Notes: generated by a model from the letters alone, not told the origin. A DNA stretch of 64,000 bases from Acrasis kona (GCA_026419775.2 JAOPGA020001102.1:1-64000), one strand, 5' to 3'; shown: positions 32,067 through 44,393, counted from the first letter of the stretch. Program-made: numbers and translations.

Positions 32067-34697
32067 TTACAATTTACTTTGTGCATCCTTATCAATTTTC
32101 CTCTTTTTAGTTCCTGGAGTAACGGTCATCTTCAACTGTTTGTTCACTACACCAATATTCACAGTATCATGATCATTCAACTCTCCCTTGATCAACATGA
32201 TGCTCAAATCAGTCACAATAAATCTCTCCAAATATCTAGCCAAAGGTCTCGCTCCATAAGAAGGATCATAAGCTTGATCCAAAATCAACTGTTTAGCCTC
32301 ATCGCTAACAGTAAACTTGATGCCACGTTCATCGAAACGATCCTCCTGCAACAAACGCAAGTGCTTATCGATCACACTGAACAAGTCATCATGTTGAAGT
32401 GGATTCAACATTACGATATCATCAAGACGGTTCAAAAATTCCGGTCTAAAATGACCTCTCACTTTATTCATCACCAAATCATGCACACTGCTTTCGCTCA
32501 TGTGATCTTGGTTTTGTAACATGATATCAGCACCAATATTACTGGTCAAAATAATAACAGCGTTGGAAAAGTCAACCGTGCGTCCCTGACCGTCGGTCAA
32601 CCTTCCATCGTCCAACACTTGTAACAAAACATTTAATACATCTCTGTGGGCCTTTTCCACTTCATCGAATAAAATTACATTGTAAGGTCTCCTTCTTACC
32701 GCTTCGGTCAACTGACCTCCTTGTTCATAACCAACGTAACTAGGAGGTGCTCCGATCAACCTAGTGACGCTATGTTTCTCCATGTACTCGCTCATGTCAA
32801 TTCTCACCATGTGTTTGTCGTTATCGAATAATTCTCCGGCGAGCGCCTTCGCCAACTCCGTCTTTCCCACTCCGGTGGGTCCTAAAAATAGAAAAGTTCC
32901 AGTTGGCTTGTGAGCTTTTGATAGACCTGCTCTCGAACGTAACACCGCATCACATACGGCCTCAATGGCAGCTGGTTGACCCACCACTCTCTTTTCCAAA
33001 TTCTTTGGTAAATTCAAAATGCGTTCCTTTTGTCCTTGTGATAATTTGGTTAATGGAATTCCGGTCCATCTCGAAATGACCTGTAGAATTTCCATCGTGT
33101 CCACTCTTTCGTGAAGTAATTCATTTTCGGAATGATTCTTTTTTGATTCATTTTTCAATTGATGGATGCGTTTCTCTAATTCTGGAATGGCGTTGAATTT
33201 AATGTCGGCTGCTCTCTCTAGATCGCGTACTCTTTCCAAATCCTCCATCTTGATTTTTAAAAGTTCCAACTTTTTTGCTAATTCTTGACCCTCGTCGATG
33301 CGTTTCTTTTGAGATGCGTATTGTTGGTTGAGTGGTTCCAATTGTTGATCGATCTTTTTAATTTCTGATAATACGTTGTTTAATCTTGCTTGTGATGATG
33401 CGTCCTTTTCATTTTGTAATGCCTTTTCTTCAATCAGTAATTGTAACTTTTGACGTTCCAACGTGTCGATGACTTCTGGTTGGGAATCCAATTGTACTCT
33501 GGTGGATGCGCATGCTTCGTCGATGAGATCGATGGCCTTATCTGGTAGGAAACGATTGGAAATGTAACGATGTGATAATTGAGCGGCTAGCACTAGTGCG
33601 CCGTCGCTGATGGACACTCCGTGATGTGTTTCGTAACGTTCTTTGATTCCACGAAGGATGGTGATGGTTGCTGCGACTGTTGGTTCTGCGACGTGTACTT
33701 GTTGGAAGCGACGTTCGAATGCAGCATCTTTTTCTACATGTTGTCGGTACTCACTCAGTGTCGTGGCACCAATGCATCGAAGTTGACCTCTCGCTAACAT
33801 TGGTTTCAACAAGTTGGCTGCGTCCATGCTTCCTTCTGCTTTACCCGCTCCCAAAACCAAATGGATCTCATCAATGAACAGAATGATTCCTCCATCGGCC
33901 TTCTTGACTTCATCCAGTACTGCATTGAGGCGTTCTTCGAATTCTCCGCGGAATTTAGCACCGGCTACCAATAGACCCATGTCGAGGGTGTATAATCTAC
34001 ATTTCAAATTGTTTGGTACATCTCCTCTTACAATGCGTTGGGCAAGACCTTCGACGATGGCTGTTTTTCCGGTTCCTGGCTCTCCGATGAGAACCGGATT
34101 GTTCTTTGTGCGTCTTGATAAGATTTGGATGACTCGACGGATTTCTTCATCTCGACCGATAACTGGATCGATTTTACCGCTCTTGACTTGAGCCAACAAA
34201 TCATGTCCATACTTTTCTAATGCTTCGTAGACATCTTCTGCTGATCTATTTTCTACTTTACGGTTACCTCTTAATTGTTTGATTGTGGAGGTGAGTTTGT
34301 TGTTTGTAAGACCTGCGGCGTTAAGGGCATTTTTAATCTCATCTACTTGCGATAATGCTTGTAAAATATGGTCCACGGTGCAGTGGGAGTCATCTTGCTT
34401 CTTTTGTATTTCTTGTGCCACACGTAGTACTTCTAATAGTTTACCCTGAGTATGTAGAGACTCTGGTGGAGGGCTCTGCTTTGGTATCTTGTCTAAAAGT
34501 TTATCCAATTCTGCAACAACGCTATTTGGGTCCACATCGCATTTGATGCAAATTCTTCTTGATAATCCTTCTGGGTCCTGGAAAAGTGCGTAGGCAAGGT
34601 GAGCAACGGATAACATTCCATGTGATTTATCCCTTGCAACGTTTTGGGCGTTGATAAGACCTTTGCTCGCCTTATCGGTGAATCTCTCTGGGTCCAT
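32067..34697 (-). CDS. HSP104: ClpB/Hsp104 protein disaggregase (cytosolic HSP101 type)
   Basis: 876 residues, one exon. The start [14 protein letters not shown] is the cytosolic Hsp101-type N-terminus, with no transit peptide. Two Clp-N repeats are followed by NBD1 with Walker A GEPGTGKT (205-212) and Walker B LFIDEIH. A long middle-domain coiled coil (about 405-535) follows. NBD2 has Walker A GPTGVGKT, Walker [12 protein letters not shown], pore loop [10 protein letters not shown] and the Arg-finger block FLNRLDD. The C-terminus is a basic tail ([13 protein letters not shown]) lacking the acidic DDLD end of the yeast protein. A hexameric ATPase that pulls polypeptides out of aggregates with Hsp70. 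The 5' flank (34698-34760) is where heat-shock elements would be sought, but I could not identify a clear one. Confidence 0.97.
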   Translation of the reverse strand: MDPERFTDKASKGLINAQNVARDKSHGMLSVAHLAYALFQDPEGLSRRICIKCDVDPNSVVAELDKLLDKIPKQSPPPESLHTQGKLLEVLRVAQEIQKKQDDSHCTVDHILQALSQVDEIKNALNAAGLTNNKLTSTIKQLRGNRKVENRSAEDVYEALEKYGHDLLAQVKSGKIDPVIGRDEEIRRVIQILSRRTKNNPVLIGEPGTGKTAIVEGLAQRIVRGDVPNNLKCRLYTLDMGLLVAGAKFRGEFEERLNAVLDEVKKADGGIILFIDEIHLVLGAGKAEGSMDAANLLKPMLARGQLRCIGATTLSEYRQHVEKDAAFERRFQQVHVAEPTVAATITILRGIKERYETHHGVSISDGALVLAAQLSHRYISNRFLPDKAIDLIDEACASTRVQLDSQPEVIDTLERQKLQLLIEEKALQNEKDASSQARLNNVLSEIKKIDQQLEPLNQQYASQKKRIDEGQELAKKLELLKIKMEDLERVRDLERAADIKFNAIPELEKRIHQLKNESKKNHSENELLHERVDTMEILQVISRWTGIPLTKLSQGQKERILNLPKNLEKRVVGQPAAIEAVCDAVLRSRAGLSKAHKPTGTFLFLGPTGVGKTELAKALAGELFDNDKHMVRIDMSEYMEKHSVTRLIGAPPSYVGYEQGGQLTEAVRRRPYNVILFDEVEKAHRDVLNVLLQVLDDGRLTDGQGRTVDFSNAVIILTSNIGADIMLQNQDHMSESSVHDLVMNKVRGHFRPEFLNRLDDIVMLNPLQHDDLFSVIDKHLRLLQEDRFDERGIKFTVSDEAKQLILDQAYDPSYGARPLARYLERFIVTDLSIMLIKGELNDHDTVNIGVVNKQLKMTVTPGTKKRKIDKDAQSKL

Positions 34698-35663
34698 GCT
34701 TCTGTTATTGATGTTTTTTTGATTGAATAAAATTTTAAATGGAGACTATAAATAGTACATCGGAATTACAATAAATTCCTTAGGTTCCTGATATTCCTGT
34801 TACGAAAAAAATGACAGATTTGAATATTAAGGCCAATATTAAAGTACGAAACCTGACGTCAGAGTCCTTTTTCATTTCATTAATATGCGAGCGACTCATT
34901 AATGATGGACTAAAAGTTTATGTCACAAGATACAATTGATGATATCAAAGTAGAGTTTGAATCCAAGTGCAAAGGTGCTTCTGTTGTAAGAAGAAACAAA
35001 GCATGCTTTGATATACAGTTTCGATGTTCAAAATTATGAAAATGGTACAAGTTTGAACATAGCAAAGCTTGTAGAGTATGTAACTTATCATGCCTTGGTT
35101 AGATAGACTAAAGAAGCTTGTGGAAAAACATGGGTACGGTGCAAATGAGTTACAACTGCAGGCACAAGAGAATTCAAATCAAACTTGTTTACGTGCCTAT
35201 TCTATGACTAACAGAGGTGGAGGCAGATCAAAGAAAAAAAGGACTTGCCGGACAAATTGTCATTAAGAATCATGCGGGATTTCAAGCAGAAGATTAATAA
35301 ACCCATGTCATTGTTCAAGAATGATCAAAGTCACATAGAATTTCACATTAGTAAGGGGAGGCTAGTAAAGAGAATGACATGGAAGAGGGAGGCAAGAAGA
35401 TGCAGAGCCAAACCAAATACTGAAGATCTAATTGTTAATGAGTGAACATTTAAAATACAAAATGTATTGGGAACAGTGGATCTATATATACGAAAAGGAC
35501 TTGTTCTGGGCAAAGATCATGCAAAGTGAAGATGACACGGTGTGAATCAATAAATCATCTGTGTTTTAAATGATTGAACGTGACATCGAGTGACACGAGG
35601 TCGAATAATCCAAATATAGCTAGTGCACTGTCAAATGTGGTGTTGGTTGTTCATCAGACAGTG
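34698..35663. other. Intergenic region with short decayed-looking coding stretches
   Basis: About 960 bp between the divergent ClpB and RGS genes. Several short frames look protein-like but do not form a gene: 34811-34939 (MTDLNIKANIKVRNLTSESF), a frame reading DTIDDIKVEFESKCKGASVV near 34930, 35087-35266 (MPWLDRLKKLVEKHGYGANE), and 35245-35445 in another frame. Codon-like composition with breaks suggests remnants of one or two accessory genes. No family is recognised. Confidence 0.35.
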
Positions 35664-36991
35664 ATGGCAGACAAATGCAAAATCATAAACGAAGTAATGA
35701 TAGAGAGCGTGTTCACTGACGAAGCACTTTTTGATGCCTTTTATTCATTTCTTCAACAGACATCAACGCCAAATGGCTTATTGTTTCTTAAAGCGACCAG
35801 AGAAATATTTATCAGTTTCTCACATCAACTTGTAACCTGTATTCTTAAGGACTTTATAACCGAGGGGAGCGAGTCAGAGATTCTAATCAAAGAAAGAGAC
35901 AGATCCAACTTAATAAACAACATTAGGGGAAATAACTCTGAAAAGTTCATGCCTATTCTCAAAGACCTTTACAAGTATGTCCTACTAACATGTCGTACTA
36001 ACATGTTCTAGTTCAATTTATCTTGAACTATCAACTGACGCATATTGTTTGTTTTTAAACAGTAAACAACATGCATCATTTGCGAAAAGCAGAGGGGCGG
36101 AGTACATTGAGAGCCTGACTATAGCAGCACCAGCAATCACCTCAACTCTAAATACCTTTAATGAGGAATACATTAAATCTCAAGACATTGAATTCATGAT
36201 TCAAATGGTGAGTACATTTTTAGATTTGACTTGATGAACATTAGTAGACCGAAAGTTCAAATCAATGGAAACTTTGTGAAAAGGCTCCCTCACCCTCCTC
36301 TAAAAGAAAGGAATATTATGTATATCAAAGTTGTAATAAAATTTGTGTTGAGGGCGAATACAAATGCCCTCTTGCCAGGTGCAATGGCTATTTGAACTGC
36401 TCAGCTGATGTTGCGATACATGCACTGGTAGATGAGCAGTACAACTCAAGGATTTTCATCCCCAACAAAACACCAACGATCAAAAAGATTGCATACGATA
36501 GGACAATCAGAGAGTTCTCTCAAATAGTTGGATATGTGGAGTTGAAGTTGCCATTCTTGACGACAAGGCACAGTATTGGAATGGGAACATTGGCATTCGA
36601 CCACAATAGAAAATGCTACGTGTGGACCATCAAATCTACTAGTGGCTTAGTTGATGAACTAAATCTACATCGAGTGGCTCCTAACACTATAGGAACAATT
36701 TCCATGCACACCTTTCTTGTATTCCCCGTCAGTGACAAGAGATGCAGATTTATCGCGTTATGTTATGCAGATATCAACCTCAACAAAACATTACAAAAGC
36801 TAGCATCTTCCAAGTTTGAGCACCGAAAGTGGGGTAAACATGTTTTTGAGAGATGGACACAATTCATTAAGGAAAGAGGAAGGAAAGGCCCCAGCGAAGG
36901 ATGTTATAACGACACGTTGGAGGACAATTTGACAAGGCATGGTAACAAACTGAGTTTTCCATCAAACTTACCTCTACAACAAAACAATTAA
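35664..36991 (+). CDS. RGS-domain protein with unrecognised C-terminal domain
   Basis: Three exons: 35664-35974, 36012-36207, 36248-36991, with introns of 37 and 40 nt (first with TACTAAC...TTCTAG). About 416 residues from the ATG at 35664, the first ATG in frame. Residues about 10-145 match an RGS fold: VFTDEALFDAFYSFLQQ, LLFLKATREIFISF, ILKDFITEGSESEI, and after the splice YLELSTDAYCLFLNSKQHASF. RGS domains speed GTP hydrolysis by G-alpha. The remaining 250 residues contain a Cys cluster (QSCNKICVEGEYKCPLARC) and a mixed alpha/beta region (HSIGMGTLAFDHNRKCYVW). I do not recognise this region, and it has no membrane span. It lies in an island rich in accessory genes. Confidence 0.6.
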
Positions 36992-37061
36992 GACACAACA
37001 ATCCCCATTGTCACATTTAAAAATCTCCAAAATGTAATTTGACCAATAAAAGATTTTCAGT

Positions 37062-38961
37062 TTAATTTTTTCCTCCTCTCCTTCTCGCTCCTGATCCTCT
37101 CTTGTTGTCATTGTTTCCTTTATTGCCTTGATTTTTGTGTTTATGATCACCTCCTCTTTGATTAGGTGGCTTGTACAGCTCCTTGGCCTTTTTAGAAGGA
37201 TTTTGTTCACCACCCGCAGGCGCAGGTCTCTTGTTGTTCTTCTTGTTGTTGTTGTTACCAGAAGAAGAAGAAGAAGGAGCAGATGGTGCGTTTGTATTAT
37301 CCTTCTTAAAGACGCGATCTTTCCAAGATAGAGTTATTTGATCAGGCCTCAAAAAGACTGGTTTATTGGCACGACTTAAGTTTTCTGCCAATTTTTCCAA
37401 ATTATAAACCACTCTTCTTGTGCTCTCCACTTGCTTAGCATCGATGACTTGTTCTTGTTTAGTTTCTTCGCTCTTTGTAGCGGCATGAGCAGTAGTAGGA
37501 TCATCGCTACTAGCAGTCACTGACGAAGGTTGACTCTCTTCCTTCTTGGCAGTTGCCTTTGCTGCTCTTTTAAGTGCTTCGACTCTCTGTCTATACACTT
37601 TACTTTGTTCCTCCAAATATCTCAATTTACTAATCATCTCGCTTCTCTTATCGGAATAATCGCCCATGTCATCCTGTGGTTGACCGGTGACGATTTTAAT
37701 TCCACACACCTTGTTCAACGCACCAGGTACTTTCTGACCCAATTGATGGAAAGTATAAAGTAAACACTCCAAGTAAGAAAAGTTTATTTCTGGCTTCTTA
37801 TCGCCACTGGATGCCTGTGGCATGGGAATGTTTAACATTAAATGTTGGTATGTGATGGGCAATGCATTACGAGCGTCGCTTGCAGATGTGTACGGCGATA
37901 GATAGGCCGCTGCCCTCAACACTTGTACTCTTGTTTTATCGTCGAGTACGTCGAAATGTGGTTGGATCACTTTTTGGATCAAGAAATTAAAGTAGGGCGC
38001 ATTCGTGTTGCTCTTCTCGAACCCATCTCCAATGTTGTTGATCTCTGATAATGCCGCCTCTAATTTGTCCCCATCTGCTTCGGGCTGTATGTGTTAAAAA
38101 TGTGAGCGAACGAATCACATACGGTGAAATCTTGATTGTGCGACAATACGCTTGATTGTGTGACCATGTTGATGAAATTTCTTCTTCCATTTTCAGTCTT
38201 AAACATGTCCATGTTCTTCAGCACTTGCAAAAATGATTCATCCTTCTTCTTGCTCTTGATTAATTTAGCAAGCTCGGTCTGTAGAAGTGTTTCGGACTCC
38301 TCCGCTGCACCTTGTGGAATGAAGCGCTTGATTTCGGGTAGGATTTGATCCTTCAGGAACATGAACACTGCTTGCTTTACTTCTTCGACATTTTCATCGC
38401 TGGTGATGAGCGAACATGTGGATGTGAGGGCAATCTTGAAGTTGTCTCTGAATACTTCGAGCAACGCACTCTTTGCGGTGGCTGCTTCTAATTTTGATAC
38501 GTTTGCCAAAAGTTGGCCCAGCACATTGCTAATTTGTTTTGCGTGATCGGGTCCCTCCTTGCAGAATTGTGGCAATCCTTTTATCGCATTAACGCTGATC
38601 TGATAGTAGTTGATGAGTACATTCTTCTTGATTCGTTGAAATTTACGCTAATCGCTTCTTCGTCACACAGGTCTACTTGTGCGGTCAAAGCTGCTTTGTA
38701 TAGTTTGGGGAAGTACTTAAAGTACCTTGGAATGAGTTGACATGCCAATGTTTTGCACTTGTCCGATGCATTGGCACCAGCAAAATCTAGAATTGCTTTA
38801 TAACTCGCTTCATGCTATTTTTTTGAGTTTCGGTACTTGTATTGTGGAATAAAGGTTACTTTTGATTTGTCTTCTCCCGCGCTGCTTAATATGCTGTCAT
38901 GCTTGTAAAGCTCATCCACCTGCGTAGACTCGGTTTCAGTGATCGATTTGTTCTCAGACAT
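37062..38961 (-). CDS. API5: Apoptosis inhibitor 5 homologue (API5/AAC-11)
   Basis: Four exons: 38961-38860, 38814-38647, 38599-38123 and 38084-37062, with introns of 45, 47 and 38 nt; phases close and give 589 residues (human 524). The splices restore API5 blocks broken in the raw frames: LYKHDSILSSAGEDKSK/HEASYKAIL, AQVDLCDEEAIS/ISVNAIKGLPQFCKEG, and LSHNQDFT/PEADGDKLEAALSE. Helical HEAT-like repeats fill residues 1-480. The last 100 are Lys/Asn/Gly-rich, disordered and nuclear-type (GSGARRRGGKN). In animals API5 is a nuclear scaffold linked to survival and chromatin or RNA factors; its ancestral role is unclear. The next gene upstream on the plus strand (RGS) ends 70 bp from its stop. Confidence 0.92.
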
Positions 38962-40895
38962 GATGTTCGCAGATTTCGATACCACTTATTTTGACAACGC
39001 CCGCCATTGGTTGACATAAAGTTGATCAACCCACAATATACACCCCCTGGTGCGTGAAGTTTGTACTATAAACTACCTCTATAAAACATTCTGAAAGGAG
39101 GAAGTTGTAGAACATACGAAGACGAATCGATGGAGTGTTTTTGCAAAATTTTGTCCGGTAGTGATTTTAAGCTTGTGATAGACAAGCAGAAGAACCTACA
39201 ATATAATATAATAAAATAATTTGCTCTGATCCTCAATGATCCTCTTAATTGTGTCAGTGAATAACCTCTATTTAGAGGTTACTGCCAATAGCCAATTTCA
39301 TGTACAGAGATTATGTGCCATTTTCTGAATATTTAGAGAATGGAGACACTTCATTCTGTTTGGATCTAACAAAAATCAACATGGATTACTGTAAGATTGA
39401 GGTCACAAAATGTATTGACAACACTAAGGGCTACTTTGACAGTTGGTACTAAACGCAACCGAAAAAGAAAATTGTAGTGACCACTAGTATAATTAATGGA
39501 TGCGAAAACATACTGAACAAGTTTATGTTATAATAAAAGTATTTTTATTGGCGGCTGGCATTGTCATTTTTATCAAATAAATTGTAGCTGTAACACTCAA
39601 TGAGTGGGGGTTTTGGGTATTAAAAGTGCGACCAACGGCAATTATTAGTCAAAGATAAATGTTTTGTTACGTATATACTACAGGCGTGCTGCGAAGGTTA
39701 CTTGTTTGGTCTAACACATTGACACATTTAATATGACCCTATAAGATGATCCCATTGACTGCAATCAATTACATCCTCATTAAGTTGCACTAGGCCTAAA
39801 TTCAATTTACTGGTAAAGTTGAACTCGGTTGCACCAGTGTTTCGTCCAATCTCAGTAACTCTTCCCAGTATATGTCAATTCTATGTATCTGGCTGTCTTG
39901 GCAATATTGTATATCATGTGTAATAATTTCAATGATGTTTTGATTAACACTGACGGTATAGACTACTATTGAGGCTTCAGCACCTACTGGATGAAAAATT
40001 TTTAATAGAGTAGTCTCCAGATAGAAGACTACTTATTTTTCTGATTTAATCCGCTACTAAGGTGTGTTGGTGCCGTGTGAACGGTATTCAATGGATTATC
40101 TTCTTCTTCGCACATTACTGTTGCTTTTAATACATTCCCTTCACTCCCGTCCTCCTGCAACACTGCTCTTTGGTTTGCTACAATTTTGTAAACCTTTATG
40201 TTGGCGCAGCTTTATATCGTTATTATCACATTCACATTCTACCTTATTGCCATGGACTACACCACTCTACCAATACTTAACGATGTGCTCGAATCATATA
40301 ACCAAATGACTTCACCCGTTTGGAATTACAGGCACCACTTACCAGCAACTCAGTCGCCATGAAACGTTAAGGTCAGATCAGCCAAGCAACAATACTTTGC
40401 GACCCACCATAAGCAACAACAATGAATTCATCAACGACGCGAATCATAGTAATCAGATCATTGTGAAGAATGGAGCCGAAGCAAATGAATATCTCACCAC
40501 ATTTGAAACAGCGCCAACCACAGCTAGTTGACATTTTCGATTTTCCTCATTACCAAAACCATCTCAAATCGATTTTCATAATCGTTCGCGAGCAGCGGAA
40601 GCGGTACGATCGGCTCACTTGGAGATGGAGAATTTCAAGAATCAGTTCTAGTCGAATTATAGAAGAATTCTACCACAGAACAAGTACCACGAGCTGCAAT
40701 GGATCCAATAGGCGTCATTTTCAACATTGACACAACATCCACATTACATGTTTGCAATCGCTTAGATCCAATTCGGTCAGACGGGGCAAGACCGCAGTCG
40801 TCTATCATCTACAATTGACAATTCTCGATCCTATGAACAAGAAACACTGATTTATTGTGAAATCTTTTAACCAAACTTTTTCAAAAAGGACAATT
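38962..40895. other. Long intergenic region, 1.9 kb, with remnants and inverted repeats
   Basis: No convincing gene. Short frames with protein-like composition occur at 39130-39219 (MECFCKILSGSDFKLVIDKQ) and 39301-39450 (MYRDYVPFSEYLENGD). Another at 40198-40362 has a membrane span then YTTLPILNDVLESYNQM. Near 40470-40700 there is a frame reading AAEAVRSAHLEMENFKNQF. Two perfect hairpins stand out: 39263-39280 (AACCTCTA/TAGAGGTT) and 40009-40033 (AGTAGTCT/AGACTACT). The region looks like accessory sequence in decay. Confidence 0.35.
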
Positions 40896-43442
40896 CTATG
40901 ACTTACGCTTTATCCTTTTTGATTCAAACTCACTGGGTTCTCCATATTCATCTCTACCTCGTTTTCTATCGGCCGATTGACTTCTATTGATAATGAAATC
41001 AAATTCGATTCGTTGACTTATATCGCCAATATACCCCATCTTTCTATCGTATTGTTCCACTGAATCAAATCTTTCAATATCTCGATAGTCCGCTTCACCC
41101 AAAAACTCCTTGATCGCTAAACTCCCCAAAACTACGATCTGACTGTCCTTTGGAATCACCATGACGGGTTCGTCTTCGGTTGTTATATCAAATCCATTTA
41201 GATTAACATGTCCATGTGCAATGTAATCACGTTCGTTAACTTTTAAAGATGTTGCACTTCTAGTTTTAATGGTCTTGGGTGATAATTTAACAATGTCTCC
41301 ATTAGGTTGAATCAAGGATAAGAACGTAACCGATTGATCATCTTTTGTATCGCTGTTCGATTTCTTTTTCTTTGTANGGTGTGATTTTGATGCACTGGCT
41401 TTCTCAACCTTGGTTTTCTTCCCCTCATCTTGATCGTGATTTGGCTCACTTGCTTCGCCATCATCGTGTACTTTTGTTTTATTGGATCGATGCTCTTTTC
41501 TTCGTTTGATTCTTTGCTCCGTAATTTCCTCGTCTACGTCGTCGTAGGATTCTTGCCTTGTGTTTGGTGCACCCGCAACAAGGAGTACCTTCTGTTTGTT
41601 ATAATTTGCTTTGTAGTAAGTTCCCTCAACAAAAAGCATGCTACCGCCTTTACTGCACATTTCTTTCAAACTGTTACTCAATGTCATCGCGACCATGATC
41701 ATAATAGACTTCCATCCTTCTGGAGCGTTCAACTTGATCAAGTACTCATGCAAGCTCCCGAAAGTAATCACCTGTTTGCCCGACTTGCACTCATAACCCT
41801 CTAGTACTTTTTCCTGCTTGATACATTGGTATAGATCACTACTGTTCGATTTATCACGCATCTGCAAATGACAATCTCCTTGGGACAGGTTTATTAGCTT
41901 CGGAAACTCTTTTGTTTTCACCGTCGCAATATTATCAATTTCATCTATTAGTTTGACGGCCGCTGGTAGTGAAGCTCCAATATTCGTGACTTTGGGAGCC
42001 AGGTAAACTGGATATTTGCCTTTAACAACAATCTTATCGGAAAAGGTATTCGACAAGAAAGGAAACAAACTGCTCCTACTTTGATGAGTACCAGATTTAT
42101 AGACCAAATCAATTTTTTGGATGAGTCTAGCGGAGGTTACCTGTTCCAAAAGCTCGGCGCTATCTATCACTGGACAAGCTTGATTTATTTTAAAAATTCT
42201 GGTCCCAGGATGTACACCCATGAATAAGTCCAAGGCCTCCCAAACATATTTACAGGATACGATTCTGGATTTTCCATCTTCATTAGTGTGATAGAAGGGA
42301 ACGAACTTGAGAGCGTCCAACATACTAAAAGTTTTCTGTCCATTCTTGTAGATGTTGGTGTCATTAATGTNGAATGATACATTGTTCACTGCGAAACCAA
42401 GTACCGTTAAGAAGGCATGCATTTTGTTTTCGTCCAAATGACAAATGATCGAGTACTCTGTCAATCTTTGGAAGCAAGGAAGTATCGTCCTGTTCAAAAA
42501 AGTATCTACTTGCTGCGTACCGAATATAAACTTTTTGTTGGCTCCATATTTGTTCCGGGCGGCTTTTTTAATGTAATTAAAACAATTGAAAACTTTGTTC
42601 ACAAAGCGACCAATCCCATGCGAGTTTTGATAGAGCAGACGTTTGAAGTGTTGTACATCGACCAATTCTACTTCTTTGTGCTCAGCGAGCAATTCATCCA
42701 CAAGTTCGTCTGACGCAGTCTCTGGAAGTGTGGGGATGGTAATAATATCAGATTTATAGCACCCCATCACTGCCTCCTTTGCAAACGTTTGTCTTCCTGC
42801 AATAACAAATGTAAACATGCAATTATATGTTATTGCTTGTTCGGCGATAGCGTTCAAAGTTGTTTTGTATGCTAACGTTTTCTCTTTGGAATGATTGACC
42901 CCATCTGCAAAGACAAAAATTGTTTGATCTTTTAATTTCGCAAGGTTGCCATATGTGGTAAGTTCTCCGACATTAAGAGCAAACTGAATCTTTTCAAACA
43001 CATATATCCAAACTTCTTCCTGTTCTTGTATTGCGGGGGTCGAAATAATGATCACTGTCGATTTTTGTAGTCGTTCAATTTCTTCTTTGTACTCTGGGTA
43101 TTGTTGAAGGAATTGGGTTTTTAATCTATCAATGCCATTTATTCCAAGTAGGTTATGCCCAAGATAAGTCTTTCCAGTGCCGTATAGCTGGTCCAACACA
43201 ATCGCAGCTCGATTCTGTCTTGAAATATCAGGCCCTTGGGACTTCAGGACGCTGAAGTCTTGGACCAAACGATGCAGAATATAAATGATAATTTCTTCTC
43301 TATCTTTGAATACAGGTTGAGTCGAACATGTGTCTTCCGCATCGCATGAGAGTTGAACGTCATCATCGTTCAAAAGCAAAGCTTCATCTTGTGTGAATTC
43401 AACGTCATCATTGGAGTTCATTCTTACAAAAATTATTGCCAT
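40896..43442 (-). CDS. P-loop NTPase / PD-(D/E)XK protein (Crinkler/RHS-like, inferred)
   Basis: 848 residues in one frame with two ambiguous bases (41377, 42371; the second makes residue 358 unknown). An acidic N-terminus is followed by a P-loop NTPase: LDQLYGTGKTYLG (GTGKT 88-92), a sensor-like strand VIIISTPAIQE, and Walker B-like IFVFADG (175-181). An alpha-helical lid runs to about 340. Near residues 536-560 a SSDLYQ...GYECKSGKQVI segment gives D536, E551 and K553, the D...ExK pattern of PD-(D/E)XK nucleases. The tail has Lys-rich nuclear signals (KKKKSNSD, RKRGRDE, KRIKRK). The NTPase plus nuclease-like order is typical of Crinkler and trypanosome RHS families. By inference this is a nuclear accessory protein. 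It is intact except for the two unknown bases. Confidence 0.6.
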   Translation of the reverse strand: MAIIFVRMNSNDDVEFTQDEALLLNDDDVQLSCDAEDTCSTQPVFKDREEIIIYILHRLVQDFSVLKSQGPDISRQNRAAIVLDQLYGTGKTYLGHNLLGINGIDRLKTQFLQQYPEYKEEIERLQKSTVIIISTPAIQEQEEVWIYVFEKIQFALNVGELTTYGNLAKLKDQTIFVFADGVNHSKEKTLAYKTTLNAIAEQAITYNCMFTFVIAGRQTFAKEAVMGCYKSDIITIPTLPETASDELVDELLAEHKEVELVDVQHFKRLLYQNSHGIGRFVNKVFNCFNYIKKAARNKYGANKKFIFGTQQVDTFLNRTILPCFQRLTEYSIICHLDENKMHAFLTVLGFAVNNVSFXINDTNIYKNGQKTFSMLDALKFVPFYHTNEDGKSRIVSCKYVWEALDLFMGVHPGTRIFKINQACPVIDSAELLEQVTSARLIQKIDLVYKSGTHQSRSSLFPFLSNTFSDKIVVKGKYPVYLAPKVTNIGASLPAAVKLIDEIDNIATVKTKEFPKLINLSQGDCHLQMRDKSNSSDLYQCIKQEKVLEGYECKSGKQVITFGSLHEYLIKLNAPEGWKSIMIMVAMTLSNSLKEMCSKGGSMLFVEGTYYKANYNKQKVLLVAGAPNTRQESYDDVDEEITEQRIKRRKEHRSNKTKVHDDGEASEPNHDQDEGKKTKVEKASASKSHXTKKKKSNSDTKDDQSVTFLSLIQPNGDIVKLSPKTIKTRSATSLKVNERDYIAHGHVNLNGFDITTEDEPVMVIPKDSQIVVLGSLAIKEFLGEADYRDIERFDSVEQYDRKMGYIGDISQRIEFDFIINRSQSADRKRGRDEYGEPSEFESKRIKRKS

Positions 43443-43667
43443 AATACTTAATTAAAGATCCATTTTCACAGCAGGGAAAAATCTTGCCTTCAATTTAAGA
43501 ATAATATATATACCAAAATAGAATAGAAATTAGAAGGCGAGATGGCAATCCTCGAGTTGCTAGTGTAACTTCGGACGAGGACAGGATTGCCAGTGTTAGT
43601 GTAATATTAACGTAAGAAGCGACAGAAAGCACTTGTACAATAAACGTATTTGTCTAAATGTATACAT

Positions 43668-44393
43668 TTAATAGTCATATATGTCGGAGCAGTACCATTC
43701 TTCAGGGTGATCCGGGGGAGGGTACACGAAATCTTTGTTCTGTATGGCCTTAATGAATGCCTTGCAAACCTCCCAATGTTCCGACGGGACGTACAACCTA
43801 TTGGGCTGTGGTGTGATGCGTCCCTTCATAATCACGCAAGTATCTCCTGCTTCCCTTACTGACGCCATGATGCTGTCGTACATTTCCATGGCGGTGACTT
43901 CTTTGACATTGTGTTTGTTAAAATTTTGATGTTTGAAAGGTTGGACCTAAATCGACAATCACATTGCGTGCATTTCTGGCAGGTCTGCCTACAGGCATAC
44001 CTCTGTTCAGATCAAGAGCAGAACAAGCACCTCGCAATTTATTATCGGTTCCGTCATAAATCCAAGCCACCATTGCTTGATGTGAAATAAATATGTCCTT
44101 CTCTTTTTTTTGGCCCACTGCAGTTTCGATAATAACAATGTCGTTGTTACTTCCTTTTGATCTGATTACTCCTAGAAACTCTGCTTTAATTTCGTATTTT
44201 CTTGACCTTTTCCGCTCTTTCTTCTATTATCTAGGTCACTAAAGTACAAAGACACATCATATCTGTATTGACCATCTACACGAGCACTCACAATCTTAAA
44301 CTGCTGCAACACTGTATCTAAGGGGTCGTGTTGATTGGGCACGTCAAATGTTGGACATTTGAAAGGTTCAATTACAATAACATATGTTATGAA
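43668..44393 (-). CDS. Hypothetical protein, multi-exon model uncertain
   Basis: Three coding-like stretches follow on the minus strand: about 44393-44190 (IEPFKCPTFDVPNQ, VDGQYRYDVSLYFSD), about 44200-43966 (YEIKAEFLGVIRSKG, ISHQAMVAWIYDGTD), and 43920-43668 (MEMYDSIMASVREAGD, ending DIYDY). The last two can be joined by a 46-nt intron with a weak donor (GTCCAA, acceptor CAAAG near 43919). The first two meet in different frames near 44195 with no intron of usual size, so a base error or decay is likely. No ATG is fixed for the 5' end. No domain is recognised. The composition is that of a soluble alpha/beta protein. Confidence 0.35.
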
